Positions 14,372 through 21,678 of a stretch of 29,113 nucleotides of DNA are shown here, in pieces. Both the position numbers and the translations under genes were made by a program. Source of the DNA: a virus. The notes beneath the pieces are model-generated. The model was given only the letters and a program-made list of their open reading frames with translations. It made no database searches and had not been told where the DNA came from. The stretch lies in the IMG/VR virus record IMGVR_UViG_3300034066_002888, positions 1 to 29,113 of that record, one strand, 5' to 3'. Each line of letters begins with the position of its first letter. The first letter of the stretch is position 1.

Positions 14372-15098
14372 CGCTATTGGCTGGACCGATGAAGAAGAGG
14401 AGCAAATCTTAAGTGCAAACGCTGGGGCGTTTAACGTACTAGAGATTGTGCCTGCACGTATTTTTGCCCAAGGCAAAGACTGTGCCGATATTGCAAAAGA
14501 ATATCGCGAAAGCTACGGCTTGTGGGCATATTCAGCTCAAGCATTATTCTTTCAAAGCAATGTGCAAAGTTTTGAAGATACAGCAGCAGTGTCGGAGCAT
14601 TTACTGAAAGTGATTAGCCTTGGTTCTCTGATGGGAATCAAACGTTTTGTCCTAGGAAGTCCGAGTCTGAGAAAGGGAAGTCCATCGTGCTTAATGAATG
14701 TACTGAAGCGTATGGACGCAGTGTTGGAAGCAAATGGAGCCATCCTTTGCATCGAGCCTGTAGCAAAATGCTACGGAGGGTCATATTTCTTTACGGTCAA
14801 CGAGATTGTTAACCACATTGACTTTTGCAATCTTAAAAATGTCAAGACGATGCTTGACACCAATAATGCATGGCTGCAAGGTGATAGCCCTAAAAAGCTG
14901 TTGAACCATTACTGGCCCTACATTGCCCACGTGCATATTAGTGATACTGACAATGGCCCACTGCTCAACAAATACGAACACAAGCAAATCAAGAGAATGC
15001 TTGATGGCATCAACTACGAGGGTGCCATCGTAAGAGAATTATTCCAAGCCAAAAAGAACATGCGCGATTATCCGCTATTTCGCAGTATTTATGCTTGA
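14358..15098 (+). CDS. Sugar isomerase/epimerase, TIM barrel
   Basis: A 246-residue protein of the xylose isomerase-like TIM-barrel superfamily. The strand-end motifs occur in order: LCIEPVAK (metal Glu), MLDTNNAWLQG (Asp), AHVHISDTDNG (His and Asp) and IVRELFQ (last Glu). These side chains hold a divalent metal for keto-aldo isomerisation or epimerisation of sugars. The start ATG 14358 lies inside the previous gene, indicating coupling. Its 3' end overlaps the convergent FAD gene by 10 bases, with no terminator between. It probably works with its neighbours on sugar supply for glycan modification. Confidence 0.75.
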   Translation: MLGISAIGWTDEEEEQILSANAGAFNVLEIVPARIFAQGKDCADIAKEYRESYGLWAYSAQALFFQSNVQSFEDTAAVSEHLLKVISLGSLMGIKRFVLGSPSLRKGSPSCLMNVLKRMDAVLEANGAILCIEPVAKCYGGSYFFTVNEIVNHIDFCNLKNVKTMLDTNNAWLQGDSPKKLLNHYWPYIAHVHISDTDNGPLLNKYEHKQIKRMLDGINYEGAIVRELFQAKKNMRDYPLFRSIYA

Positions 15099-16066
15099 GA
15101 CATGGCTTCTTTTGCCATCTTTTCGATGGCATAAATGCCTTGAATTTTTCCCGTGTAAAAAGATAACAGATTGTCGTGTTGTCTAAAAATGGGAGTGCGT
15201 TGAGCACTAGCATTTTTGCTTTTTGCTTTAATTGATACCACGGGAAATACATATTGGAAGTAATCGTCAAATTCGGGCCAGTAGCTCATCACATGCTCTT
15301 CTATTGAACACCGACGGTCATACATAGAGCCATAATTATTGCCAAAACAATTAATTTGCTTTTGCTCAATGACGCCAAGTTTTACATGGCTTAGCGAAAA
15401 CATTGAAGAGCCATATGGATAGATGGAAAACAAATCTCCGTCGATGAAAGTGAGGGCGCCAAATGGCGGCGTTTTAAGTGGGCGATAAACGAACATCGCC
15501 ACTGCCTCAAAATAATCTCCATTGACAGCAGGCAAAAGAGAATTATTAGTGCAATCAAGAACAAAATCATAGTCTTGCTTGAGCAGCGCAATAGAGCTTT
15601 CGTTGATTTCTTCTCTCCTCACGATGGGAAGCAATAGCTCTTCAAAGTATTTGCCAGTAGCAGTTGGTGATATATACTTTTCGATGGTATGCAGAATCAA
15701 GGAGGAGCGGTTTAGCAGTCCCGCATCTGCTTCGGTGTGCGGCCAATCCTTGAAAATCAGTCGAATTGTTTCTGCATCTAACAAGCTTTCGTCTTCTGAC
15801 ACCGCATAGAAATTGTTTTGAATGCTCTCTGTTAGATGGCCATAGTCAAGCATAAATCGCTCAAACGTATTTCGGCACAACATGCGCGTAGCATGATTTC
15901 TGGCGTAGTGATAGCCATAATGCAAACGATTTTGATTGATCAATGAGGCTTCAGAAATAAGTATTTCATTGCGCTCAAACAATGTCACATCAGCTTCGTC
16001 TATCAAGCGCGATGCCAAATGACATCCCGTCCAGCCACCACCAACGATTGCAATCTTAAGCGCCAT
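15089..16066 (-). CDS. FAD-dependent oxidoreductase (DAO-like)
   Basis: A 325-residue protein from ATG at 16066. The N-terminus is a dinucleotide-binding fold, IAIVGGGWTGCHLASRL with G9xG11xxG14, and an acidic residue after the second strand in VTLFERN, which fits FAD. LINQNRLHYGYHYAR matches the region after the flavin loop in DAO-type enzymes. Substrate is not evident; by context it may oxidise or reduce a sugar. It overlaps the stop of the upstream gene on the same strand (TGATG), so the two are coupled. It is convergent with the isomerase gene. Confidence 0.75.
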   Translation of the reverse strand: MALKIAIVGGGWTGCHLASRLIDEADVTLFERNEILISEASLINQNRLHYGYHYARNHATRMLCRNTFERFMLDYGHLTESIQNNFYAVSEDESLLDAETIRLIFKDWPHTEADAGLLNRSSLILHTIEKYISPTATGKYFEELLLPIVRREEINESSIALLKQDYDFVLDCTNNSLLPAVNGDYFEAVAMFVYRPLKTPPFGALTFIDGDLFSIYPYGSSMFSLSHVKLGVIEQKQINCFGNNYGSMYDRRCSIEEHVMSYWPEFDDYFQYVFPVVSIKAKSKNASAQRTPIFRQHDNLLSFYTGKIQGIYAIEKMAKEAMSQA

Positions 16067-16755
16067 CAAATGTCAATACAAAGCGTTGGCTGCACTCCTT
16101 GCCAATTTGACTTGGCCTTGAATAAGTCCAACTGTGGGAAGTATTCTATGCGGCGAGGCATGCCGGTTCCATAGACATCAGCATGCCCTTGATAGTTCCA
16201 TTCATCTGGGCCATGCTTGTCTGGGTGGTAAAGGCCAGTAGGTGAATCCTGCAGCTTCCAGAGCATGTAGTCCTCGTTAGGCACTCCCCATTGCTTCCAT
16301 GCTTGCAACGCCTGTGGTGAACTGTCCATGTTCTTAATCGCCATGAGACGGTCCTTATGGTGCATGAGGTAGTCCATGCTGTAAAGGCCAATGCTCATTG
16401 ATGGTGTATGTTTCATCGCCACCTTTTCAAAACCTTCTGGAGGGCCGTAGACAAGGCTTTTGAAGGCAGGCCCAGCAATGCAAGTGTCGTGAAGGAGAAA
16501 CCAGAAGGGGCTTGTCAGATGGTGTTCAACAATTTCAATGAGGGGCGTATATTCAAAGGAGTTTTGCGGCGTGCAAATCATTGGCGCGTCGCCATAATGG
16601 TCAATTTGCCAGTTTTCTTGGCCTCCATTGATGATCAGGATTTCATTGGTGCCAATTCCAGCGCGAGTGAGAGAGGGGATAATTTTGGGCAGTGTATAAG
16701 CGGCAAACTTATTACAAGTGCTAATACAGAAGCGCACAGAGGATGGTGGCAGCAT
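16066..16755 (-). CDS. Putative glycosyltransferase-like protein
   Basis: From ATG at 16755, with AAGGAG 7 bases upstream, the product has 229 residues; a longer frame to 16827 has no such signal. The start RFCISTCNKFAAYTLPKII and the later EILIINGG, SPFWFLLHDTCIAG and ENWQIDHYG segments have the strand-helix rhythm of a GT-A nucleotide-sugar fold, with HDT a possible metal-binding position. No named family is certain. It is cotranscribed with the FAD enzyme on the minus strand, within the glycan block. Confidence 0.5.
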   Translation of the reverse strand: MLPPSSVRFCISTCNKFAAYTLPKIIPSLTRAGIGTNEILIINGGQENWQIDHYGDAPMICTPQNSFEYTPLIEIVEHHLTSPFWFLLHDTCIAGPAFKSLVYGPPEGFEKVAMKHTPSMSIGLYSMDYLMHHKDRLMAIKNMDSSPQALQAWKQWGVPNEDYMLWKLQDSPTGLYHPDKHGPDEWNYQGHADVYGTGMPRRIEYFPQLDLFKAKSNWQGVQPTLCIDI

Positions 16756-16775
16756 GGTTGTCTCCTTGTGCTGCC

Positions 16776-16781
16776 TATAAT
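16776..16781 (+). promoter_or_regulatory. Possible -10 box before HNH/GT operon
   Basis: TATAAT is a perfect -10 hexamer 60 bases before the HNH start at 16841. No matching -35 is seen 17 bases upstream. The expected transcript would begin at or near the hairpin at 16787-16814. Confidence 0.4.
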
Positions 16782-16786
16782 AATGT

Positions 16787-16814
16787 GAGCTGGCGAGTTC
16801 GCACCTCCCAGCTC
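16787..16814. repeat. Leader hairpin before HNH gene
   Basis: GAGCTGG (16787-16793) pairs with CCAGCTC (16808-16814) around a 14-base loop. It lies between the -10 box at 16776 and the HNH start, in the shared region of two divergent genes. No T-run follows. Confidence 0.5.
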
Positions 16815-16840
16815 GTGACCAACTCACTGGAGATGAGCCG

Positions 16841-17353
16841 ATGATTTATTGTAAACCGCTACCGACTTTGGCACGCCTTCGCTGGTTATTGGCGCTTCGG
16901 TCTGATGGGGTTTTAATTTGGAAGCGACCAACCAGTAATCGCGTAAGACCGGGAATGGAGGCAGGGCGTTGGAGTAAAAAATATCGCTATATCAATATTG
17001 ACGGAAAAGCTTATCCGCTCCACCGAATTGTATGGGCATTATCAAATAATAGGCTTCCGGGGCAGCTTGAAATTGATCATATAAATGGAAACCCGGCAGA
17101 TAATCGCCCTCAGAATTTGCGAGCTTGTTCGCACGAGCAGAACATGCTTAATTCTCGGCTGCGCTCGGATAATACGAGTGGCTTAAAAGGTGTTTCTTAT
17201 GATCCGTCGTCCAAGTCAAAACCGTGGCGCTCCTACTTTAAAACCAAGAGGCTCGGTCGTTTCGCCACGGAAAAAGAGGCTTTTGATGCACTGCAGGAAT
17301 TTGTGGCGAAAACAGGGGAGTCTTGTTACTACCGAACAGATTCTGCGCATTAA
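16841..17353 (+). CDS. HNH homing endonuclease with AP2-like domain
   Basis: A 170-residue endonuclease from ATG 16841, with GGAG 9 bases upstream. The HNH_3 core is complete: LHRIVWAL, then LEIDHINGNPADNRPQNLR and EQNMLNSRL. The C-terminal part (SGLKGVSYD, WRSYFKTKRLGRFATEKEAF) is an AP2-like DNA-binding domain as in many phage HNH genes. It lies between the divergent and plus-strand halves of the glycan block and was probably inserted there. It is unlike the other HNH genes in this window in domain make-up. Confidence 0.9.
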   Translation: MIYCKPLPTLARLRWLLALRSDGVLIWKRPTSNRVRPGMEAGRWSKKYRYINIDGKAYPLHRIVWALSNNRLPGQLEIDHINGNPADNRPQNLRACSHEQNMLNSRLRSDNTSGLKGVSYDPSSKSKPWRSYFKTKRLGRFATEKEAFDALQEFVAKTGESCYYRTDSAH

Positions 17354-17377
17354 CATTGGACAAGCTTACTTGGTTCC

Positions 17378-18601
17378 ATGGCAAAAATCTTGTATTGTGG
17401 CGATGCGTTTGTAGAAACCGGATTCGGGCGAGTCGCTCAGTATTTGCTCCCGGCTCTGGCTAAAGAGCATGAGGTTGTTGTACTGAGCGTAAACTTTCAC
17501 GGCGACCCTCACCCGGAAGCGAGAAATTACAAAGTTTATCCCGCGATGCTGCATGGATCTGATCCATTTGGCGCGCATCGCATCGCCGGTGTAATCCATA
17601 TTGAAAAACCGGATCTTGTTTGGGTGACAAATGATATTTGGATTGCCTTGAATCTCTGGGAAAAAGCCAAGCCCCTCCAAGCTCAGTTGGGATTTAAGTG
17701 GTTTGTTTACACACCTATTGACTCCTACGGACTGTTTCCAAATTTGGCGGGTCCGATGATGGAATGGAACGGATTAGCTACTTACACGCAGTTCGCAGAA
17801 AAAGAACTGCGCTTAATGGGCTACGACAAGCCCATTGATATTATTGGCCATGGCACTGACTTCGAGAAATTTTTCCCTCTTGACAGGCAGCAATGCCGCA
17901 AAGAGCTTGGCGTGCCAGAAGATGTGTTCATTGTTTTTAATGGCAATCGCAATCAGCCGCGCAAGCGAATTGACCTTACGTTGAAAGCGTTCATTAAATT
18001 TGCAAAAGACAAAGACGACGCGCGTTTATGGTTGAATATGGGCTCCAAGGATTTGGGATGGCCAATTATTGATTTGTTCAAGCGCATTGCTCGCGATGAA
18101 GGTTTCGACCCAACAAATAAGTTAATTTTGACAAGTCCTCATTTTTCTGTGGACAACTGTCTCTCTATTGAGCAATTAAACAAAGTGTATAACGCCACCG
18201 ATGTGGGCATCAATACTTGCATTGGTGAGGGTTGGGGCTTGGTCAATACTGAACATGGTTCCGTTGGCGTTGCACAAGTTGTTCCCGACCATACAAGCTT
18301 GGCTGAAATTTTTGACGAACTGCCACGCATTACTTGCAACGCTTCTGAAACCGACAGGAATTATGGCCTTGAGCGCCTACTTCCTGATCCTGATAGTGCC
18401 GCAGAAATCTTGTCGTATTACTACGAAAATCGCGATGCACTGAAGAAAGATGGGCAATGGTGCTACAAGCGGCTGCATGAAGAGCCATTCACTTGGCCGT
18501 ATATTCAGCAGCAATTGCTTGGCGTGGTAGAACGTACTCTCAATGCAAAGGCCGCTGAGCCCGAATTCAAAGGCTTTGGCACTCCCGCAAAAATTGTTTG
18601 A
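17378..18601 (+). CDS. Glycosyltransferase, GT4-like (GT-B fold)
   Basis: A 407-residue protein that should move a sugar from a nucleotide donor to an acceptor. N-terminal half: ILYCGDAFVETGFGRVAQ with a Gly-rich loop, then IDIIGHGTDFEKFFPL, the usual hinge region of GT4 enzymes. C-terminal half: FNGNRNQPRKRIDLTLKAF, the donor-site strand with basic residues, and GEGWGLVNTEHG, the E-x7-E motif that holds the nucleotide sugar. It starts at ATG 17378 without a clear Shine-Dalgarno sequence. Two further transferase-like genes follow in the same direction with almost no spacing. Confidence 0.88.
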   Translation: MAKILYCGDAFVETGFGRVAQYLLPALAKEHEVVVLSVNFHGDPHPEARNYKVYPAMLHGSDPFGAHRIAGVIHIEKPDLVWVTNDIWIALNLWEKAKPLQAQLGFKWFVYTPIDSYGLFPNLAGPMMEWNGLATYTQFAEKELRLMGYDKPIDIIGHGTDFEKFFPLDRQQCRKELGVPEDVFIVFNGNRNQPRKRIDLTLKAFIKFAKDKDDARLWLNMGSKDLGWPIIDLFKRIARDEGFDPTNKLILTSPHFSVDNCLSIEQLNKVYNATDVGINTCIGEGWGLVNTEHGSVGVAQVVPDHTSLAEIFDELPRITCNASETDRNYGLERLLPDPDSAAEILSYYYENRDALKKDGQWCYKRLHEEPFTWPYIQQQLLGVVERTLNAKAAEPEFKGFGTPAKIV

Positions 18602-18603
18602 TC

Positions 18604-19320
18604 ATGCAAATTTCACAAATCTTCCTTTCAACTGATCCATCAGAAGCGCTTAGCCCTTTTCTAAAGCACGCTACGGGAACTATCGACGCATGCTTTCCCG
18701 AGGCGAAGCATGTTATTTACAACAGCGACTCACTTCGCGCCTTCATTGCTGATAACTATGAAGAAGAAGTGTTGTGGGCTTACGACACGCTCAAGCCGTT
18801 TTCTTACAAAGCAGATCTTGGTCGTTTCTGCTTGCTAAACAAGCTTGGTGGCTGGTATTTTGATATTGGCGTGAGGGCTTTTAATGCAGTGGAGCTTGGT
18901 GATCGCATCAAGTTTCTTGCCTTCCGCGACATTCAGCGTTTTAGCTACACAAGCTGGGCGTGCGCCACAACAGTGCTTTATTCTCAGCCCGATAATCCCG
19001 CGTTGCAAACTGCCATTGAAATGATTGTGGCAAATTGCGTGCAACAATACTATGGCATCACTCCATTGTGCCCTACTGGCCCCACGCTGCTTGGCAAAGC
19101 TTTGGCAGCGAATGGAAGTCAAGCTGATTTTGTTTATGGAGACTACCTAGAGCTGACGCCCACTCACGGTCAAAAGAATAGGGCTTTTGTACTGCCCGAT
19201 GGCACAATCATGGCATGGAGCAAGCCTGCTGGTGGTGGCGATTTGACGGGGCTTGGCGCCAAGGGCGTTAATAATTACAATGAGCTGTGGCAAGCTCGCA
19301 AGGTGTACGGCGATGACTGA
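18604..19320 (+). CDS. Glycosyltransferase with DxD-like motif, GT32-like
   Basis: A 238-residue protein from ATG 18604 (a TTG at 18598 overlaps the upstream stop). KADLGRFCLLNKLGGWYFDIG matches the central region of GT32/OCH1-like or capsular-sugar transferases, where the usual 'GG-x-Y-x-D-x-D' reads GGWYFDIG; the second Asp is missing. LCPTGPTLLGKAL matches the later 'TGP' element. The degenerate DxD could change metal use. Part of the three-gene plus-strand transferase run. Confidence 0.75.
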   Translation: MQISQIFLSTDPSEALSPFLKHATGTIDACFPEAKHVIYNSDSLRAFIADNYEEEVLWAYDTLKPFSYKADLGRFCLLNKLGGWYFDIGVRAFNAVELGDRIKFLAFRDIQRFSYTSWACATTVLYSQPDNPALQTAIEMIVANCVQQYYGITPLCPTGPTLLGKALAANGSQADFVYGDYLELTPTHGQKNRAFVLPDGTIMAWSKPAGGGDLTGLGAKGVNNYNELWQARKVYGDD

Positions 19321-20023
19321 TAGCACGATTTATGCAGTTTGCATTCCTGGCGAGAAAGTGCGTTACACGGCCAAGTCTCGCGTTGTGCCGATTATGGGGG
19401 GAAGCCATGCGCTAACTGACAACGAGCGCGAAAAATTGCGCTTAGAGGGCTATGTTTTCGACGACGAAAATGCTTTTCTTTCTGGACTAAATAGTCGCTG
19501 TGGCGAACTGTCTTGCGTGCATTGGATGATTCGCAACGCCAATGAAGACAATATTGGCAATGCCCAGTATCGGCGCAATTGGATAGAGCCACAAGGTGAA
19601 TGGTATTGCCCAGAAACACTTTACTTGCCTGAGCCTGCTCAATTTTCTTGTACTCTTGAGCAACAATTTTATGGAGGACATTCTGCTTTTGATGCACCAG
19701 CGATCACACGAGAATTGGCTGACACAAAAGAATGGTTGTTTTCTCGGGAGGAAATAGATCAAATATGGGCACAATCTTCATTTATTGGCTGCAACATGGC
19801 GCGTGGTCCACGGCAAAGTTATAAGCAATTTATGGCGATCCTGCTTTCGGCATTGGGGCCAATTTGGTTTAAGCATAAGGAGCATTTTCGCTCCATTGAT
19901 GGTTATGACAAGCGTGCAATTGCTTTTATTGCAGAACGTTTGATTACTGGCATGGTTTTATGCAGGGATAGGATTTTGCCAGGCGTTAAGATAGCCACGG
20001 CTCCGATAGGATTTATTAATTGA
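19313..20023 (+). CDS. DUF4422-like glycosyltransferase
   Basis: A 236-residue protein from ATG 19313, overlapping the previous stop by 8 bases. The segment NSRCGELSCVHWMIRNA followed by DNIGNAQYRRNWI matches the DUF4422 pattern (an E-L-T-x-x-Y-W-x-W-K-N stretch and then Y-I-G-x-x-H-Y-R-R), here with QYRR in place of HYRR. DUF4422 proteins are found in polysaccharide clusters and are treated as glycosyltransferases. It is the last gene of the glycan block. Confidence 0.65.
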   Translation: MTDSTIYAVCIPGEKVRYTAKSRVVPIMGGSHALTDNEREKLRLEGYVFDDENAFLSGLNSRCGELSCVHWMIRNANEDNIGNAQYRRNWIEPQGEWYCPETLYLPEPAQFSCTLEQQFYGGHSAFDAPAITRELADTKEWLFSREEIDQIWAQSSFIGCNMARGPRQSYKQFMAILLSALGPIWFKHKEHFRSIDGYDKRAIAFIAERLITGMVLCRDRILPGVKIATAPIGFIN

Positions 20024-20041
20024 TTGCGCTCAAAATTGATC

Positions 20042-20305
20042 ATGACTACAAAAGAAAAGCAAGCAAAAATTGCTCGTGTTCTTCGCGAATTTAAAGCTGG
20101 CACTCTTAAGGGTAGTGGCGGTGAGAAAATTAAAGACAGAAAGCGTGCAATTGCCATTGCTCTTTCAGAAGCTGGCATGAGTCGTCAAGGTAAGAGCGAT
20201 ACCTATTGGGACAATTATTTCATGACTCTTATTGGCGAAGAGGAAGAAGAAGAGGAAGAGGGCATGGAAGAAATGGAGGACGGTTCCTGCGGAAAAAAGC
20301 GCTGA
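20042..20305 (+). CDS. DUF6496-type protein, short product before -1 frameshift
   Basis: An 87-residue product from ATG 20042; a TTG at 20024 is in frame but unlikely. Residues 4-47 (KIARVLREFKAGTLKG, KIKDRKRAIAIALSEAGMSR) match the DUF6496 pattern known from many phages. A run of Glu follows (about residues 62-82). The end, C-G-K-K-R-stop, contains A-AAA-AAG at 20293-20299 read in frame as GGA AAA AAG, so a fraction of ribosomes may slip into the -1 frame and continue to 20655. Role in the virion is unknown; I recall related modules near portal and head genes. Confidence 0.75.
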   Translation: MTTKEKQAKIARVLREFKAGTLKGSGGEKIKDRKRAIAIALSEAGMSRQGKSDTYWDNYFMTLIGEEEEEEEEGMEEMEDGSCGKKR

Positions 20306-20332
20306 GGGGTGACGCTGAAAGCTTTGCCCCTC
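20275..20332 (+). promoter_or_regulatory. Programmed -1 frameshift signal
   Basis: Three elements are in order. GGAGGA at 20275-20280 can act as an internal Shine-Dalgarno stimulator, 12 bases before the heptamer. The slippery heptamer A-AAA-AAG is at 20293-20299, in phase with the DUF6496 frame. GAGGGG (20304-20309) can pair with CCCCTC (20327-20332), a stem starting 4 bases after the heptamer. The zero-frame stop TGA is at 20303. The design matches the dnaX-type site of E. coli. Confidence 0.75.
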
Positions 20333-20655
20333 CTGCTGCTGTAAGAGCCGCTGCTCGTCGCGGCCTGGAGTTGCGCAAGAAGCATGGGAAAGGAGGATTG
20401 ACGACGCAGGAAGCGGGCAGGCAGGGCATTGGAAGCGGCGTTGCTCGCGCGACAAGCTTGGCCAATGGCGAGAAGGTGAGCTATGAGACCATTAAACGCA
20501 TGGCCGCATTTTTCTCAAGGCATCGCAAAAATTTTGCTGGGGGCGAAGATGACGCGGGATTTGTGTCGATGTTGTTATGGGGCGGAAGGAGTGGAGAAAG
20601 ATGGGCTCGCTCTATAATCAAGCGAGTTGAGCAACAGAAGAAAGATGGACTATAG
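20299..20655 (+). CDS. -1 frame extension with RGLELRKKHGKGG domain
   Basis: The -1 frame adds 118 residues to the first 86 codons, giving a 204-residue fusion. The added part starts ALRGDAESFAPPAAVRAAAR, then RRGLELRKKHGKGG, GVARATSLANGEKVSYETIK, FSRHRKNF and SMLLWGGRSGERWARSI. I recall this domain from phage structural operons, alone or joined to other modules, but know no function. The frame has no ATG or GTG before the domain; only a TTG at 20206 in the shadow of the Glu-run is available. That makes frameshifting the simplest way to express it. A plain frameshift mutation or sequencing error is the alternative. Confidence 0.7.
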   Translation, partial: ALRGDAESFAPPAAVRAAARRGLELRKKHGKGGLTTQEAGRQGIGSGVARATSLANGEKVSYETIKRMAAFFSRHRKNFAGGEDDAGFVSMLLWGGRSGERWARSIIKRVEQQKKDGL

Positions 20656-21301
20656 GCAGGCGTATATTCGCTTGATTGAGAGGGCAAAAGAAAGGACGGA
20701 AAAGGATTTAGATCTAAGTCAAAAATATGAATGGCATCATTACTTCCCTATTTGTTTCTGGCGTGACAGGAAAGAAAACAAGAAAATTGTTCCTCTGACT
20801 TTGAGGGAACACTGGGTCGCCCATCGCCTGCTGTTCAAAATGTTTCCATGCCACGGAACGGTTGCGGCGTTAATTTGCATGTCTAAGCGCGACCCCAAGA
20901 TGAACTCGCGCAAATTTGAGAGACTTAGACAAGTCCTTAGCGAGCACAATTGGACAAAGACTTCAGAAGGCAGGGCTTTCCTTTCTCAGCAGATGAAAAG
21001 GCGTGTCGCAGAGGGTTGGACAGTTTCGGAAGAGGGACGCCAAAAGATTTCAGAAACATCCAAGAAAACGCAGGACAAATGGAGAGAGGAAGGCGGTCAT
21101 CCGCTCTCATCGGATAAAGCACGCGCAGCATCTAGCGAAAGAGCAAAAGCTCGCAACAAGGAAATGAATGCATGGTTAAACAAAGAAAAGGGAAAAGTCG
21201 TGAGAAAATGCGAGAAGTGTGGGGCTCAGATACGCGGAACAATGGGAAATATGAAGCAGCATCAGCGTGGTGGTAAGTGCCGCCCGCAAAACGAGGCTTA
21301 A
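20645..21301 (+). CDS. HNH-type homing endonuclease with zinc-finger tail
   Basis: A 218-residue protein from ATG 20645, overlapping the preceding frame by 11 bases. The catalytic region is YEWHHYFPICFW then VPLTLREHWVAHRLLFKMFP, the 'HH-x-x-P ... L-T-x-R-E-H-x-x-A-H' pattern of a phage HNH group. SEEGRQKISETSKK is a NUMOD3-like DNA-contact motif. The C-terminus has RKCEKCGAQIRG and HQRGGKC, a likely Cys2-His-Cys zinc finger. It is the fifth free-standing endonuclease gene of the window and again of a different make-up. Confidence 0.8.
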   Translation: MDYRQAYIRLIERAKERTEKDLDLSQKYEWHHYFPICFWRDRKENKKIVPLTLREHWVAHRLLFKMFPCHGTVAALICMSKRDPKMNSRKFERLRQVLSEHNWTKTSEGRAFLSQQMKRRVAEGWTVSEEGRQKISETSKKTQDKWREEGGHPLSSDKARAASSERAKARNKEMNAWLNKEKGKVVRKCEKCGAQIRGTMGNMKQHQRGGKCRPQNEA

Positions 21302-21328
21302 GATGGTAGAGAGTCGCAAAAAAGACCA

Positions 21329-21640
21329 ATGAGCGAATACGTGCGTGTTATCGAAGAAGAGGACGAAGGCATTGGTCTTTTAAAGGCTCTCTCTATTCTT
21401 TCCGCTAACGAGCATCGCAATACTTCCAGGTGGGAACTAGTGGAGAAGCAGTGCTTTAAAAATGGACGACTAGATGAAACGCACATCTATGTAATGAGCG
21501 TTTACGAAAAGCCCGACCCTCATTTTGAACCGACAAAGTTTTTGACGTTTGAAATTGAGGCCATGGCAAAGTCCTACATTATGGAAGACATTGAAAATCA
21601 ACTTGCCAGTATTCGCGGCGAAGACGATGATGAGGACTGA
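21329..21640 (+). CDS. Hypothetical acidic protein, 103 aa
   Basis: From ATG 21329. The protein has acidic ends (VIEEEDEG and RGEDDDED) and a central strand-rich part (THIYVMSVYEK, TKFLTFEIEAMA). No family is recognised. It follows the endonuclease by 27 bases and is convergent with the XRE gene. It is probably expressed with the upstream head-associated genes. Confidence 0.6.
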   Translation: MSEYVRVIEEEDEGIGLLKALSILSANEHRNTSRWELVEKQCFKNGRLDETHIYVMSVYEKPDPHFEPTKFLTFEIEAMAKSYIMEDIENQLASIRGEDDDED

Positions 21641-21649
21641 TTATTGCGT

Positions 21650-21676
21650 TTCTTAATAAGCGCTTTTTATTGAGAA
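21650..21676. terminator. AT-rich hairpin between convergent genes
   Basis: TTCTTAATAA (21650-21659) pairs with TTATTGAGAA (21667-21676) with one G-T pair, around a 7-base loop. It lies in the 38-base gap between the plus-strand gene ending at 21640 and the minus-strand XRE gene ending at 21679. It could serve as a weak bidirectional terminator; low GC makes this uncertain. Confidence 0.4.
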
Positions 21677-21678
21677 AG

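Noticed and set aside
20206-20655. Independent gene for the RGLELRKKHGKGG domain starting at TTG 20206
   Set aside because: It would begin with an Arg/Gly-rich run that is only the shadow of the Glu-run in the DUF6496 frame, and there is no Shine-Dalgarno sequence. The -1 frameshift explains expression better.
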